In this document: piece by piece, positions 16,607 to 24,916 of the stretch
Layout of the letters: every line of letters begins with the position of its first letter
Position numbering within the stretch: the stretch's first letter is position 1
From: JAKOVR01 sp031415655
Lineage (GTDB): Bacteria > Actinomycetota > Acidimicrobiia > Acidimicrobiales > Acidimicrobilacustridaceae
NCBI GenBank assembly: GCA_031415655.1
Contig: JANOSD010000190.1
Coordinates: 51,691-115,690, forward strand
Reading direction: 5' to 3'
Length of the DNA stretch: 64,000 nt
Position numbers and translations under genes: made by a program
Notes under the pieces: model-generated
The model's input: only the letters and a program-made list of their open reading frames with translations
The model's database searches: none
What the model was told of the DNA's origin: nothing

Positions 16607-17325
16607 ACCCGCTTCACCGCACCATCATGGTGAAACTTCACGTAGCCACCCGATGATCGGGGGCCGCCGTCGACGTAGATGTTCAAGACGATCTCGGCGT
16701 CGGAGGGCAGGTCTCGCTCGACCACAAGGTGGGTGACCCCGGTCGAGCCTTCTGCTCCGCCAATCTCGGCGATCGCCGTGGCGAACATGGCGGGCAACTG
16801 GTCCCAGGCCACGTCGGCAATAGGAAAGAGGATCGTTTCCAGGTCGGCGGCATCGCTGCTGGTGAGCCTTACCGGCTCCGGGCTGCCTACCTTGCCCGCT
16901 TTGTATTCGTAGGTATCGACGTTGGCGGGTTTGGCCAGATCTTGCAGTTCGGCCTCGGCCCGGTTCATGTCCCCGACCCAGATGGTGATCTCGATCGCCT
17001 TCGCTTCACCGAGCGCGGCGCGATAGGCGGAAACCGCGCCGACCGCGAACTCCGCGCCGCTCACGCTGGCGGTGGCGGCCACCGGCTCGGTGGTGGTGAT
17101 TTTCGGCGTCGTGGTGGACGATGTCGTGGTGGACGATGTCTCCGGCGACACTCGGCGAGCGATGGCCTGACCGGGGTTCGCCGTGGCCAATGGCGTAACG
17201 GTGGTGACGACCGCTCCGGGCACGACGGTGGCCGAGGTTGCATCGGCGGACACCCCCGTGCCTTTGGCTCCGCAGCCGGCGATGCTGAGCGCCAGCAGTC
17301 CTGCGGCGATCCTTCGAATGAACAT
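16594..17325 (-). CDS. Uncharacterised lipoprotein, tandem paralogue B
   Basis: A 243-aa protein with a signal peptide and lipobox (LLALSIAGC), a Thr/Ser-rich linker (STTTSSTTTPKITT) and the same C-terminal domain as the gene at 15742. I chose the ATG at 17325 because it begins the signal peptide; upstream codons in frame read as non-coding. A function cannot be assigned. The pair sits between the FKBP isomerase and a large lipoprotein, consistent with an envelope role. Confidence 0.75.
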   Translation of the reverse strand: MFIRRIAAGLLALSIAGCGAKGTGVSADATSATVVPGAVVTTVTPLATANPGQAIARRVSPETSSTTTSSTTTPKITTTEPVAATASVSGAEFAVGAVSAYRAALGEAKAIEITIWVGDMNRAEAELQDLAKPANVDTYEYKAGKVGSPEPVRLTSSDAADLETILFPIADVAWDQLPAMFATAIAEIGGAEGSTGVTHLVVERDLPSDAEIVLNIYVDGGPRSSGGYVKFHHDGAVKRVYGP

Positions 17326-17369
17326 CTGACCAGGGTAGGGGAATGGACCGATGCATTCGGCGCGTGCGA

Positions 17370-19865
17370 TCACGGACCTCGAACCGCAACGACGCCGTCG
17401 GACACCGTGGCGAGTACCAGCCATTCGCCTTTCCAACGAGTCATGGCGGTGACCGCTCCGCACCCGGTGCCCCGTAACACCGCGCCCGCCGACCGTTGCA
17501 CCCCCCAGTTCGACGGGTCGCCAGAAACCCACACGATCGGTGCCTCGCAGGTGGCCGACCGTTCCCCGGTGGCGCCGCCGGCCAGCCAGTAGCCGTCGCC
17601 ACGCGCCATGGTGGTGCCTCGACCGGCCACCGCGTCAGCAAGGGGAAGGGCAGCCCGCGGTGTGGACCCACCATCAGCGGACGGGTCCCCTTGCGCGGGC
17701 AAGAACCCCAGCACCGATTGGTAGGCCCATTGCGCCGGGATACGCACCCGCCCTTCGTCAGAGGTGACACAGGCGGCGCCCGGGTCGTCGACTCCGGACT
17801 GCGCAACAAGGGGACCGGCAACTTCCCCGACAATACCGAACGTAGCGAGTGTTGACCCTTGCCCGTCCCCGTGCGTATCGATCATCACCACCGCTCTTTG
17901 GGTGTCGGCACAAACGGCGACTACAGAATGAACGGCGCCGTCCGGTACGGCCTCGGGGTGGAGCGGCCCCTTCCACGTGCGGCCACTCTCCGAGAGGTAT
18001 ATCGCGGCGCGACCGCGCTCCACGGAACGGGCCGACGGCCCCGCGCTCGACTGCTCGGGGCCCGCCGGCGAGGGCACGAGCACCCCGGCCATGACGAGTT
18101 GACCACCGCGCCGGGCAAGGGCCTGGGGAACGAAGGTGGTGCCGTCGGGACGGGGCAGATCAGCGGTGTTGCGGGCCACCCGCTCCCACGCGGTGCCGTC
18201 CTTCGAGACGAGCACCGCCGCCTCGTCGACTCGATCGCCCTGACTGTCGGGTTCGGGCGCCTGCGTGCCGACCGCCACGAATGTCCCGCTGATGGCCACC
18301 ACACTCCGGAGCGACCGAAGCCGGTCGGACTGCGGTACCTCGATCCACGAACGGCCGTCGGTGGTGACCCAAACCCGACCCTGAGATGCGGATGGTGCGC
18401 CGCTATCGCCGCCGGACCGTTTCTGATGTAGTCCGACGGCCACGGCGACAGTGTCGGTGCCATCGACCGACAACGCGGTGTTGGTGGCCGACCGTTGGGT
18501 ACGGGGCAGCCCGCCCACATCCAGCCGAGTCCAATCGTTCTCCGACGTCGCGGGGCGCTGCCACGCCTGCCAGCCGTCACGACTCGGCGACACGAGCAGC
18601 ACGTTCCCATCGTGCTCCGCCAACCGTGGACCGAACCCATCGAAGGCTGCATCAGCAGGGTCGACGGTGGTTGACAACCCGTTCGCAGAACGGCCGCTTT
18701 CACCACCGATCGGGCGTACGTTCACCCGGTTGTCGGCGACGCCAACCAGCCACGGCTGATCGGCCACCACACCCAGGCCGGATACCGATGCCATCTGACC
18801 GGAAGCCAGAGACGCCCCCCGTAGAGGCGCTGTGGGCACGGCGTCCCCTGCATCCCAGTCGGCCAACTCCGCTCCCGAGGCAACGAACGGACGCACCTCG
18901 TCCGACGACAGCACCATCGCGGTTAACGAACCGCCGACCGAGGCGAAACCGAACGCCAACCCTTCGTCGGTCTCGAGCCGCTGCGGGGTGAAGGCGATGC
19001 CGTCGACCGATACCCATACCCGGGAGGGCACCGCACGCTCCAACACCGCAACGCGACCACCGCTGGTGGCCACATCAACAAATGTTGCGGCCAGAGGGCG
19101 ATCACCCGAGGGCGCATCGTTGGGCTGTTGATCGATGGGCTGTTGATCGATGGGAACGTCCACCCTTGTCCAGAACCGGCCGTCGGGGGATGTCCACAAC
19201 AGCGCCCGGCCGCCTTCCGTACCATCAGCAGGCCCACCCGCCGCCACGAATCGATCGGCATGCCATGCCACCGCGTTGATCTGCGTGCCTCCGGTATCTG
19301 GTGGGAGTTCGAGCACGATCGGATCGGACCATGTTCGTCCATCGTTTGACCGCCAGACCGTGGGCACCGCTCGGTCTCCCAAGCCGGTGGATCCAACGGC
19401 AAGCGCATTCACCGCCCCCGTGGTTCCGCCGGCGCCAAGGTCGAGTACTCGACCATCGGAGCGATTCGGTCGAGGCCCGGGTTCGAGCTTCTGCGGTCGC
19501 CAGCTACGGCCGCCCTCGACCGCCGACCACAACATCGGCACCGACAGACCGCCGGCACGAACTTGAGCGCGACCCCAGAGCAGCCAACCATCGGTTGCGG
19601 TATCGCCTTCCCCCAGCGTCAGCCACGTGGCGCCATCGATCGAACCGACCGGATCATCCACTACCGGGCCCACGATGTTGCGCTGCCACGATCCCGAACG
19701 AAGCTGCGGAAGCGGGGCATCCACCCGCTGACTGCACGCCGACCCGAGTAGCCCGAGCAGCAGGAGGAGCGCGGCGACGCCGACGGGGAAACGCCCATGG
19801 GGCCGGCCGGGGCAGGACACTCCGGGGGAAGACACTCCGGGGGAAGACACTCCGGAAGAAGACAT
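17370..19865 (-). CDS. Large lipoprotein with sialidase/BNR-like beta-propeller repeats
   Basis: An 831-aa exported protein. After a short Ser-Pro-Gly repeat (SSPGV), a hydrophobic signal ends at lipobox LLGSAC. The rest carries repeated units of the type VWVTTDGRSWIEVP, TVWRSNDGRTWSDPIV, LWTSPDGRFWTRVD and AVLVSKDGTAWERVA. These S/T-x-D-G-x-x-W motifs are typical of BNR/Asp-box blades, so a double beta-propeller is likely. No enzymatic site is evident; a sensor, adhesin or scaffold is possible. It starts 40 bp after the iron-transporter permease ends and may be the distal part of that transcript. Confidence 0.75.
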   Translation of the reverse strand: MSSSGVSSPGVSSPGVSCPGRPHGRFPVGVAALLLLLGLLGSACSQRVDAPLPQLRSGSWQRNIVGPVVDDPVGSIDGATWLTLGEGDTATDGWLLWGRAQVRAGGLSVPMLWSAVEGGRSWRPQKLEPGPRPNRSDGRVLDLGAGGTTGAVNALAVGSTGLGDRAVPTVWRSNDGRTWSDPIVLELPPDTGGTQINAVAWHADRFVAAGGPADGTEGGRALLWTSPDGRFWTRVDVPIDQQPIDQQPNDAPSGDRPLAATFVDVATSGGRVAVLERAVPSRVWVSVDGIAFTPQRLETDEGLAFGFASVGGSLTAMVLSSDEVRPFVASGAELADWDAGDAVPTAPLRGASLASGQMASVSGLGVVADQPWLVGVADNRVNVRPIGGESGRSANGLSTTVDPADAAFDGFGPRLAEHDGNVLLVSPSRDGWQAWQRPATSENDWTRLDVGGLPRTQRSATNTALSVDGTDTVAVAVGLHQKRSGGDSGAPSASQGRVWVTTDGRSWIEVPQSDRLRSLRSVVAISGTFVAVGTQAPEPDSQGDRVDEAAVLVSKDGTAWERVARNTADLPRPDGTTFVPQALARRGGQLVMAGVLVPSPAGPEQSSAGPSARSVERGRAAIYLSESGRTWKGPLHPEAVPDGAVHSVVAVCADTQRAVVMIDTHGDGQGSTLATFGIVGEVAGPLVAQSGVDDPGAACVTSDEGRVRIPAQWAYQSVLGFLPAQGDPSADGGSTPRAALPLADAVAGRGTTMARGDGYWLAGGATGERSATCEAPIVWVSGDPSNWGVQRSAGAVLRGTGCGAVTAMTRWKGEWLVLATVSDGVVAVRGP
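19816..19860. repeat. 15-bp tandem repeat x3 at a gene 5' end
   Basis: Units GACACTCCGGGGGAA (third diverged), immediately inside the start codon of the minus-strand gene at 19865 and in frame, encoding the SSPGV repeats. Confidence 0.8.
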
Positions 19866-19905
19866 GGCGGCAGCACCGTAGGCGCTCCTGGGACGCGCTC
19901 CTACG

Positions 19906-21513
19906 TCACGCCGAGGCGGGCCGCACGATCAAGAGCCAGGTAAGCAACCCCGAGATCGCCAGCAATGCGATCGACGTGACCCCCATTTCGCCGAGGTACA
20001 TGCCTTCTGATGCCGCCCAGATTCGTGTGGCCAAGGTCTCGGTTCCGGTGGGAGCGAGCAGGAGACTGGCCGGCAGTTCCTTCATAGTGGACAGCATCAC
20101 TAACCCGGCACCGGCGAGCAACGTGGGGCGCATCACCGGAAGCTCCACCGTCAGGACTCGACGAACGGAGCCTGCCCCCAGCAGTCGGGCGGCCTCGGTG
20201 AGCCGTTGCGGCACCCCGGTTACCGCCACGGTGGTAGATCTCAGCGCCTGTGCGCCGAAGTGGAGGCTGTAGGCGAGGAGCAAGAGGGGGAACGTTTGGT
20301 AGAGGCCGGCGAGGCCCGGGGTATCGAGAACCAGACTGGTGAGCGCCAGCGCGACCACGAGCCCCGGCACGGCGAATCCAGTGACCACCAACACCCCCAC
20401 GATCGAGCCGGCCCGGCTGACAAAACGGGCCTGCAGGTAGCCCACCGGCAGCACCATGACCATGGTGAAGGCGGCGGCGGCGAGTCCGAACATCACGGTG
20501 TTGAGCAATGGCGGACCCAGCGTGGTGAACCCACTGTCGAAGGACGCCAAACCGGCGTCGTTGGTGATCGCTCGAAACGCCCAGAAGCCAAGAACGGATA
20601 CCGGACCGATCACGGCGTTGCCGACCACAACGGCGACTACTGCGGCCGCCGGCCAACGCCATCGGCCGAGCCGCCACCGCAGGGCCCCCTTGTGGCGCGC
20701 CACCTGTGAGGTGGTGAGCCGCCGAGAGGCCCGCCGCTCCCCCACCACCACCAGTAGCGCCACCATCGCCAACACCAGCGAGAGCACCAGGGAAGTGGGT
20801 CGATCGATCAGCCTCGTCTCGTAGATGCGACGGGTGAGCGTGTCGAATCGCATGAGCTGGACGGCCCCGAAATCGCTCACGGTATAGAGCGCAACAAGGA
20901 GGGCGCCGGCGGCAACCGACGAACCGATCTGGGGAAACACCACCGACCTCACCACCGCAGTCGGCGAGCGACCGAGTAACCGTGCGCTTTCCTCCAACGA
21001 GGGGTTAAGCATCGATAGCCGGGCGGACACTGGGAGGTAGACGTACGGATACGAGAGCAGAGTGAGCACGAAGTAGGCGCCGAAAAACCCGCTCGGATCG
21101 GGCAGGCCTCGAACGCCGAGTCCTTCGATCCCAGACACCACCAGACCGCCCGGCGCCAACGCCGCCAGCAATGCCGACGCGCCGACATAACTCGGAATCA
21201 CCAAGGGAAGCGGGCATAACACGCGCCAAAGACGCCGACCAGGTACGTCGGTGCGAATCGTGAGGAAGGCCAACGTGGTACCGATGACGGCAGTGGACAA
21301 GGTGACGGCGACGGCCAACGCCAGCGATGCCGCCAACGGCCGCAAGGCCGACCCGGAAAGTGCCGTGGCCCCACCCTCGGGTCCGTTGCGAACCACATTC
21401 GCGACGATCGAGAACAAGGGAATGGCAAACACCACTCCGACGGCACCACCAGCGAGCACCAGAAACCGCGAGGGTCGGCGGTTGGTCGCGGCGACCGCGA
21501 CCGCATCAGCCAC
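19906..21513 (-). CDS. Iron(III) ABC transporter permease (FbpB-type, fused double permease)
   Basis: Membrane component of an importer. The 535-aa protein has two tandem binding-protein-dependent permease units, each with an EAA-type loop (SLEESARLLGRSPTAVVRSVVFP near residue 175; RLTEAARLLGAGSVRRVLTVELP near residue 435). This two-in-one layout is typical of FbpB/FutB ferric permeases. The start is a GTG at 21513, overlapping the binding-protein gene by 8 bp. It is the third transporter gene of the iron operon. Confidence 0.88.
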   Translation of the reverse strand: MADAVAVAATNRRPSRFLVLAGGAVGVVFAIPLFSIVANVVRNGPEGGATALSGSALRPLAASLALAVAVTLSTAVIGTTLAFLTIRTDVPGRRLWRVLCPLPLVIPSYVGASALLAALAPGGLVVSGIEGLGVRGLPDPSGFFGAYFVLTLLSYPYVYLPVSARLSMLNPSLEESARLLGRSPTAVVRSVVFPQIGSSVAAGALLVALYTVSDFGAVQLMRFDTLTRRIYETRLIDRPTSLVLSLVLAMVALLVVVGERRASRRLTTSQVARHKGALRWRLGRWRWPAAAVVAVVVGNAVIGPVSVLGFWAFRAITNDAGLASFDSGFTTLGPPLLNTVMFGLAAAAFTMVMVLPVGYLQARFVSRAGSIVGVLVVTGFAVPGLVVALALTSLVLDTPGLAGLYQTFPLLLLAYSLHFGAQALRSTTVAVTGVPQRLTEAARLLGAGSVRRVLTVELPVMRPTLLAGAGLVMLSTMKELPASLLLAPTGTETLATRIWAASEGMYLGEMGVTSIALLAISGLLTWLLIVRPASA

Positions 21514-22576
21514 CGGCGATTCCGCTCTGGTCGATCAGGCGAGCCGTGGTGGCGAGGTCGCCGAGACTGTTGAGGTCCTCGGCGGGAGCCTTGATTGACG
21601 TGAGCGGCGGCAGGTCGACCGCCGGTTTGACGCCGGCGGCGAGCGGATATTCGAGCGTTTCCTTGGCGAAGTATTCCTGTGCCCCCTGGCCGAGCAGATA
21701 GTCGACGAGTTTCTCGGCCGCGGGGTTTGTCGATGACTTCATGGGTGCGACCCCCGACAGGAGAACCAAGTTGCCGAGATCTTCATTGGGGAAGTGGTAG
21801 TTCGCACTCTTTACCGACGGGTTCTCCTTCTTGGCCCGCTCGTTGTAGTAGTGGTTCACCAAGCCGATCTGCACCTCGCCCCGCCCCACGGCCTCCACGA
21901 TCGCCGTATTGTTGGCGAAGGTCTTGGCTTCGTTGGCCTTGAGGCCGCGCAGGAACTCGAGGGTTTTGGGATCACCAACCTGCTGGCGCATGGAAGTGAC
22001 GAAGTCCTGGAAGGAGCCGTTGCTCGGTGCCAGCCCGACCTTTCCCTTGTAGCGGGCATCCACCAGATCGAACACCGAGGCGGGAAGGTCCGCCGTCGTG
22101 ACTAAATCGGTGTTGTAGACGAGCACACGCACACGGCCGCTCACCCCGACCCATTCCCCCTTCGAGGAACGCAGCGAGGCATCGACCTTGTCGAGCGTGG
22201 CCGCGGGAAGCGTCCGGAGCCGACCCTTACCCGAGAGGTAACCGAGGGCTCCCGGGCTCTGCGAGAAGAACACATCAGCCGGCGACTTGTCGCCCTCGGT
22301 TTCAAGTTGCAGGGCAAGGTCGGCCGAATCGCCGTAGCGGACGTTGACCGCTATGCCCGTATCGGCGGTAAACCGTTGGAGGATCGGATCGACCAGCGTT
22401 TTGGTGCGGCCGGAGTACACCGTGATGTTCTGCCCGGCGCTCGAACCAGTGGTGGCGCCAGGGGTGGTGGACGATTTACAGGCACCCAAAACGAGCGCCG
22501 CCAGGCCGGCAGATCCGCCGACGAGCACCGCCCGCCGAGTCGGAACGGCCGGTATGTGTTGCCCAGGATTCATCAT
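21506..22576 (-). CDS. Iron(III) ABC transporter substrate-binding lipoprotein (FbpA/FutA-type)
   Basis: Lipid-anchored ferric-binding protein. The N-terminus has twin Arg (TRRAVLVGGSAGLAALVLGAC) and a lipobox. The mature part begins NITVYSGRTKTLVDPIL and holds GLVNHYYNER, with the paired Tyr residues that bind Fe(III) in FbpA/FutA proteins. Further family signs are FFSQSPGALGYL and YNTDLV. The start is uncertain: ATG at 22576 or 22573, or GTG at 22594. The 66 bp before the ATG may carry its own promoter, but I see no clear box. It lies between ATPase and permease genes. Confidence 0.9.
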   Translation of the reverse strand: MMNPGQHIPAVPTRRAVLVGGSAGLAALVLGACKSSTTPGATTGSSAGQNITVYSGRTKTLVDPILQRFTADTGIAVNVRYGDSADLALQLETEGDKSPADVFFSQSPGALGYLSGKGRLRTLPAATLDKVDASLRSSKGEWVGVSGRVRVLVYNTDLVTTADLPASVFDLVDARYKGKVGLAPSNGSFQDFVTSMRQQVGDPKTLEFLRGLKANEAKTFANNTAIVEAVGRGEVQIGLVNHYYNERAKKENPSVKSANYHFPNEDLGNLVLLSGVAPMKSSTNPAAEKLVDYLLGQGAQEYFAKETLEYPLAAGVKPAVDLPPLTSIKAPAEDLNSLGDLATTARLIDQSGIAGG

Positions 22577-22642
22577 GGATTCATGATACTGCACCCGACC
22601 CCAATGACGAAAGCAACCCTAACATTCGCCATCTAGTTTGGT

Positions 22643-23692
22643 TCATGCCGATGTCGAAGGAAAGACCGTCATCGGAACATCAGCGAGCTCCACCCCCACC
22701 CGTTCACCGCGGGACCAACGCGAGGCCCCGGTCTCACGGGCTTGGATCGTGGCGCCATCGTCGAGCGCCACGAACACCAGGCAGTCGTGACCGTAGGACT
22801 CCACCCGTTGGATCGTGCCCGACGCACCGGACGACACCAGGTGCACGTGCTCGGGACGCACTACCACGGTGCACCGACCCTCGTCGAGGGTGCCACCTCG
22901 GGGATGCACGGAGCCAAACGCCGTCGTGACCCCGCCCACGGAGGCCGTGCCCGGCAAGAGATTTGCATCACCCACAAAGGTGGCGACCCATTCGTCGACG
23001 GGCTCGTCGTACACCGCTTGAGGTCGGCCGTGTTGCACCACTCGCCCGGCCCGCATCACCGCCACTTCGTCGCCCACCACAAACGCTTCGTCTTGATCGT
23101 GCGTGACAAACACACAGGTGATGCCGAGATCAAGGAGCAGCGCATGGATCTCACTACGGACCTCCACCCGCAACGACGCATCCAAGTTGGAGAAGGGCTC
23201 GTCGAGCAGGAGCAACGACGGGCGGGGGGCCAACGCTCGCGCCAGTGCCACCCGCTGTTGCTGCCCCCCGGACAAGGTGCCCGGAGCCCGACCGCCGAAG
23301 CCTCCAAGCCCGACCAAGTCCAACGCTTCAGCTACCCGCGGCCCGCGCCGTTCAGCTTTGGGCAAGCCGTACCCCACGTTGGCGGCTACCGACAGGTGCG
23401 GAAAAAGCGCCCAATCTTGGAACACCATGCCGATGCGACGTTTCTCGGGAGGCACCACCGATGGCCCATCGGTCAGCACCTTCCCAGCAACGGTGATGGT
23501 TCCCGCGTCCGGATCCTCGAGACCGGCGATGGTGCGCAGCAGCGTGGTCTTGCCGCAGCCACTCGGACCGAGCAGCGCGACCACCGAACCTCGTTGCACC
23601 ACAAGGTCGACCCCATCAAGCGCCGACGTGGTGCCGAAGACCTTCGACACCCCACGTACGGCGAGTTCCACATCTCCGGCGTCGGTGTTCAT
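22643..23692 (-). CDS. Iron(III) ABC transporter ATP-binding protein (FbpC-type)
   Basis: ATPase powering the ferric importer. It shows Walker A LLGPSGCGKTTLLRTIAGLED, the signature TLSGGQQQRVALARALAP, Walker B LLLLDEPFSNLD, the switch VTHDQDEA, and a C-terminal regulatory TOBE-like domain from about residue 240. At 349 aa it has normal length. Its ATG at 23692 overlaps the stop of the last of three minicistrons (ATGA), giving an unusual leader between the imelysin gene and this one. Confidence 0.92.
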   Translation of the reverse strand: MNTDAGDVELAVRGVSKVFGTTSALDGVDLVVQRGSVVALLGPSGCGKTTLLRTIAGLEDPDAGTITVAGKVLTDGPSVVPPEKRRIGMVFQDWALFPHLSVAANVGYGLPKAERRGPRVAEALDLVGLGGFGGRAPGTLSGGQQQRVALARALAPRPSLLLLDEPFSNLDASLRVEVRSEIHALLLDLGITCVFVTHDQDEAFVVGDEVAVMRAGRVVQHGRPQAVYDEPVDEWVATFVGDANLLPGTASVGGVTTAFGSVHPRGGTLDEGRCTVVVRPEHVHLVSSGASGTIQRVESYGHDCLVFVALDDGATIQARETGASRWSRGERVGVELADVPMTVFPSTSA

Positions 23693-23753
23693 CGGTGAGC
23701 CGTGTTCATCGGTCAGCCGTGTTCATCGGTGGGCCGTGTTCATCGGTTAGCCG
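23686..23753. repeat. 17-bp tandem repeat x4 forming overlapping start/stop codons
   Basis: Four units of TGTTCATCGGTNNGCCG on the plus strand. On the minus strand each unit contributes an ATG. The unit at 23737-23753 also contains the imelysin stop codon, and the unit at 23686 contains the ATPase start. Confidence 0.95.
23689..23743 (-). other. Three tandem six-codon minicistrons upstream of the iron ABC ATPase
   Basis: On the minus strand, ATG codons at 23743, 23726 and 23709 open reading frames MNTAHR, MNTADR and MNTAHR. Each ends in a TGA that overlaps the next ATG as ATGA; the last TGA (23691-23689) overlaps the ATPase ATG at 23692. Structure is read directly from the sequence. A role in translational coupling or attenuation is inference; no strong Shine-Dalgarno sequence is visible inside the units. 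Confidence 0.7.
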
Positions 23754-24916
23754 TCGCCGTCGGAATCGCTGAAGCTCAGCGTGACGCCGAGTTGGCTGGC
23801 GACCTCGGTGCGCATCGTGATCCGGCCAGCCCGGACCTGCTCGTACGCCAACCGCACGGGGTCGAGCGTCGGCCCGGTGACGTCATACAAGGGTGGCGCG
23901 ATGGCGTCGATCGCGGTGATGCTATCGGCGAGTTGGCGATCGAGCTTCGAGGCGGTGGCCGGTGACTGCGCCTTTACGAGTGCGCCAAGCCCGGTGTCGA
24001 CAATCCGTTTGGCGCTCCGCACCGTGGCAGCGATGTCGGCGAGCGCGGTACGGGCGGGGCCAGCGTCGACCTCCATGGGTCGAGGCGAACCGGAGATATC
24101 GCCGCTCGCCTTTCCGAGCTGCTGGTCGGCCGCCACGTTGAGCCCATGAATGGTGCCGTTGACGAGGTCGGCTACCACTTCCTGCTCCGTGGCCCACATG
24201 CCTTCAGGCCCGGGAGCATTGATCTGCTGGCGAAACGACGGTCGGCCATCGAGGCCGTCGGTCCAGGCCAACAGGATCGCGGCCGCCTTCGCCCCCACGA
24301 GCTCGCTTGCGGCGTTGAGATAGGCGCACGCCCGGACCGAGTCGAAACGACCAGCATTCGCAAACAGCACGTGTTCGACGCCGCCGAGCCCACGAGTATC
24401 CGCCCCGAGTTTGGCAAGCGAAGCGGCCGTAATGGGCTCGGCCCCGCCCCCTGCGTCGGCCGGCTTGTCGAGCAACTTGTCGATCTTGACTTCATCGATC
24501 GTGAACGCAATCGCCGGCTCGGCTTCGAGATCCATCACTGGACCAAACCGGAAAGCCGACGTGACCGACCAGGCCTGACGGGCATCACGGTAGGCCTGCT
24601 TCGCAGCTGCGGCCGACGCATCGGAGGGCGCGGCGCAGTTCGACGCTGAGGCCGACCGCAAGGCGCTCGTAGTGGTGGAAACGTCGCGGTACCCCGGCAC
24701 GATCACGTCGTCAACAATGCGAGAGATGGCCTGCGCCCGAGCCGGGGCGGGTACCGCCGTGATCTCGCGTACGCCGGCCGTACCGGCCGGCCCGCCACTC
24801 TCCGTGCCGCTGCACCCGGTCACGGCGGCCAGGCCGAAACCGACGGCAACCGCAACACTCCGGTGTCGCAAAGGAATCCTTCGGGTAGCAAACGGTGGCA
24901 AAGAAACGCGAATCAT
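23747..24916 (-). CDS. Imelysin-family (peptidase M75) lipoprotein, COG3489-like
   Basis: Exported iron-regulated imelysin-type protein; despite the name, no peptidase activity is assumed. Of 389 aa, the N-terminus holds a lipobox-like VTGC. The helical imelysin domain includes YRDARQAWSVTSAFRFGPVMDLE (about residue 110) and the motif GLGGVEHVLF, which replaces the usual GxHxxE of ICMP-type imelysins. It starts within the stop codon of the di-haem oxidoreductase gene (ATGA) and is followed by the minicistron leader and the iron ABC ATPase. The imelysin-oxidoreductase-imelysin trio is a known conserved group (COG3487-3488-3489). Confidence 0.85.
   Translation of the reverse strand: MIRVSLPPFATRRIPLRHRSVAVAVGFGLAAVTGCSGTESGGPAGTAGVREITAVPAPARAQAISRIVDDVIVPGYRDVSTTTSALRSASASNCAAPSDASAAAAKQAYRDARQAWSVTSAFRFGPVMDLEAEPAIAFTIDEVKIDKLLDKPADAGGGAEPITAASLAKLGADTRGLGGVEHVLFANAGRFDSVRACAYLNAASELVGAKAAAILLAWTDGLDGRPSFRQQINAPGPEGMWATEQEVVADLVNGTIHGLNVAADQQLGKASGDISGSPRPMEVDAGPARTALADIAATVRSAKRIVDTGLGALVKAQSPATASKLDRQLADSITAIDAIAPPLYDVTGPTLDPVRLAYEQVRAGRITMRTEVASQLGVTLSFSDSDGDG

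Noticed and set aside
22595..22642. IdeR box before the iron-binding-protein gene
   Set aside because: The best alignment (CCTAAC at about 22615) matches only about half the consensus positions.
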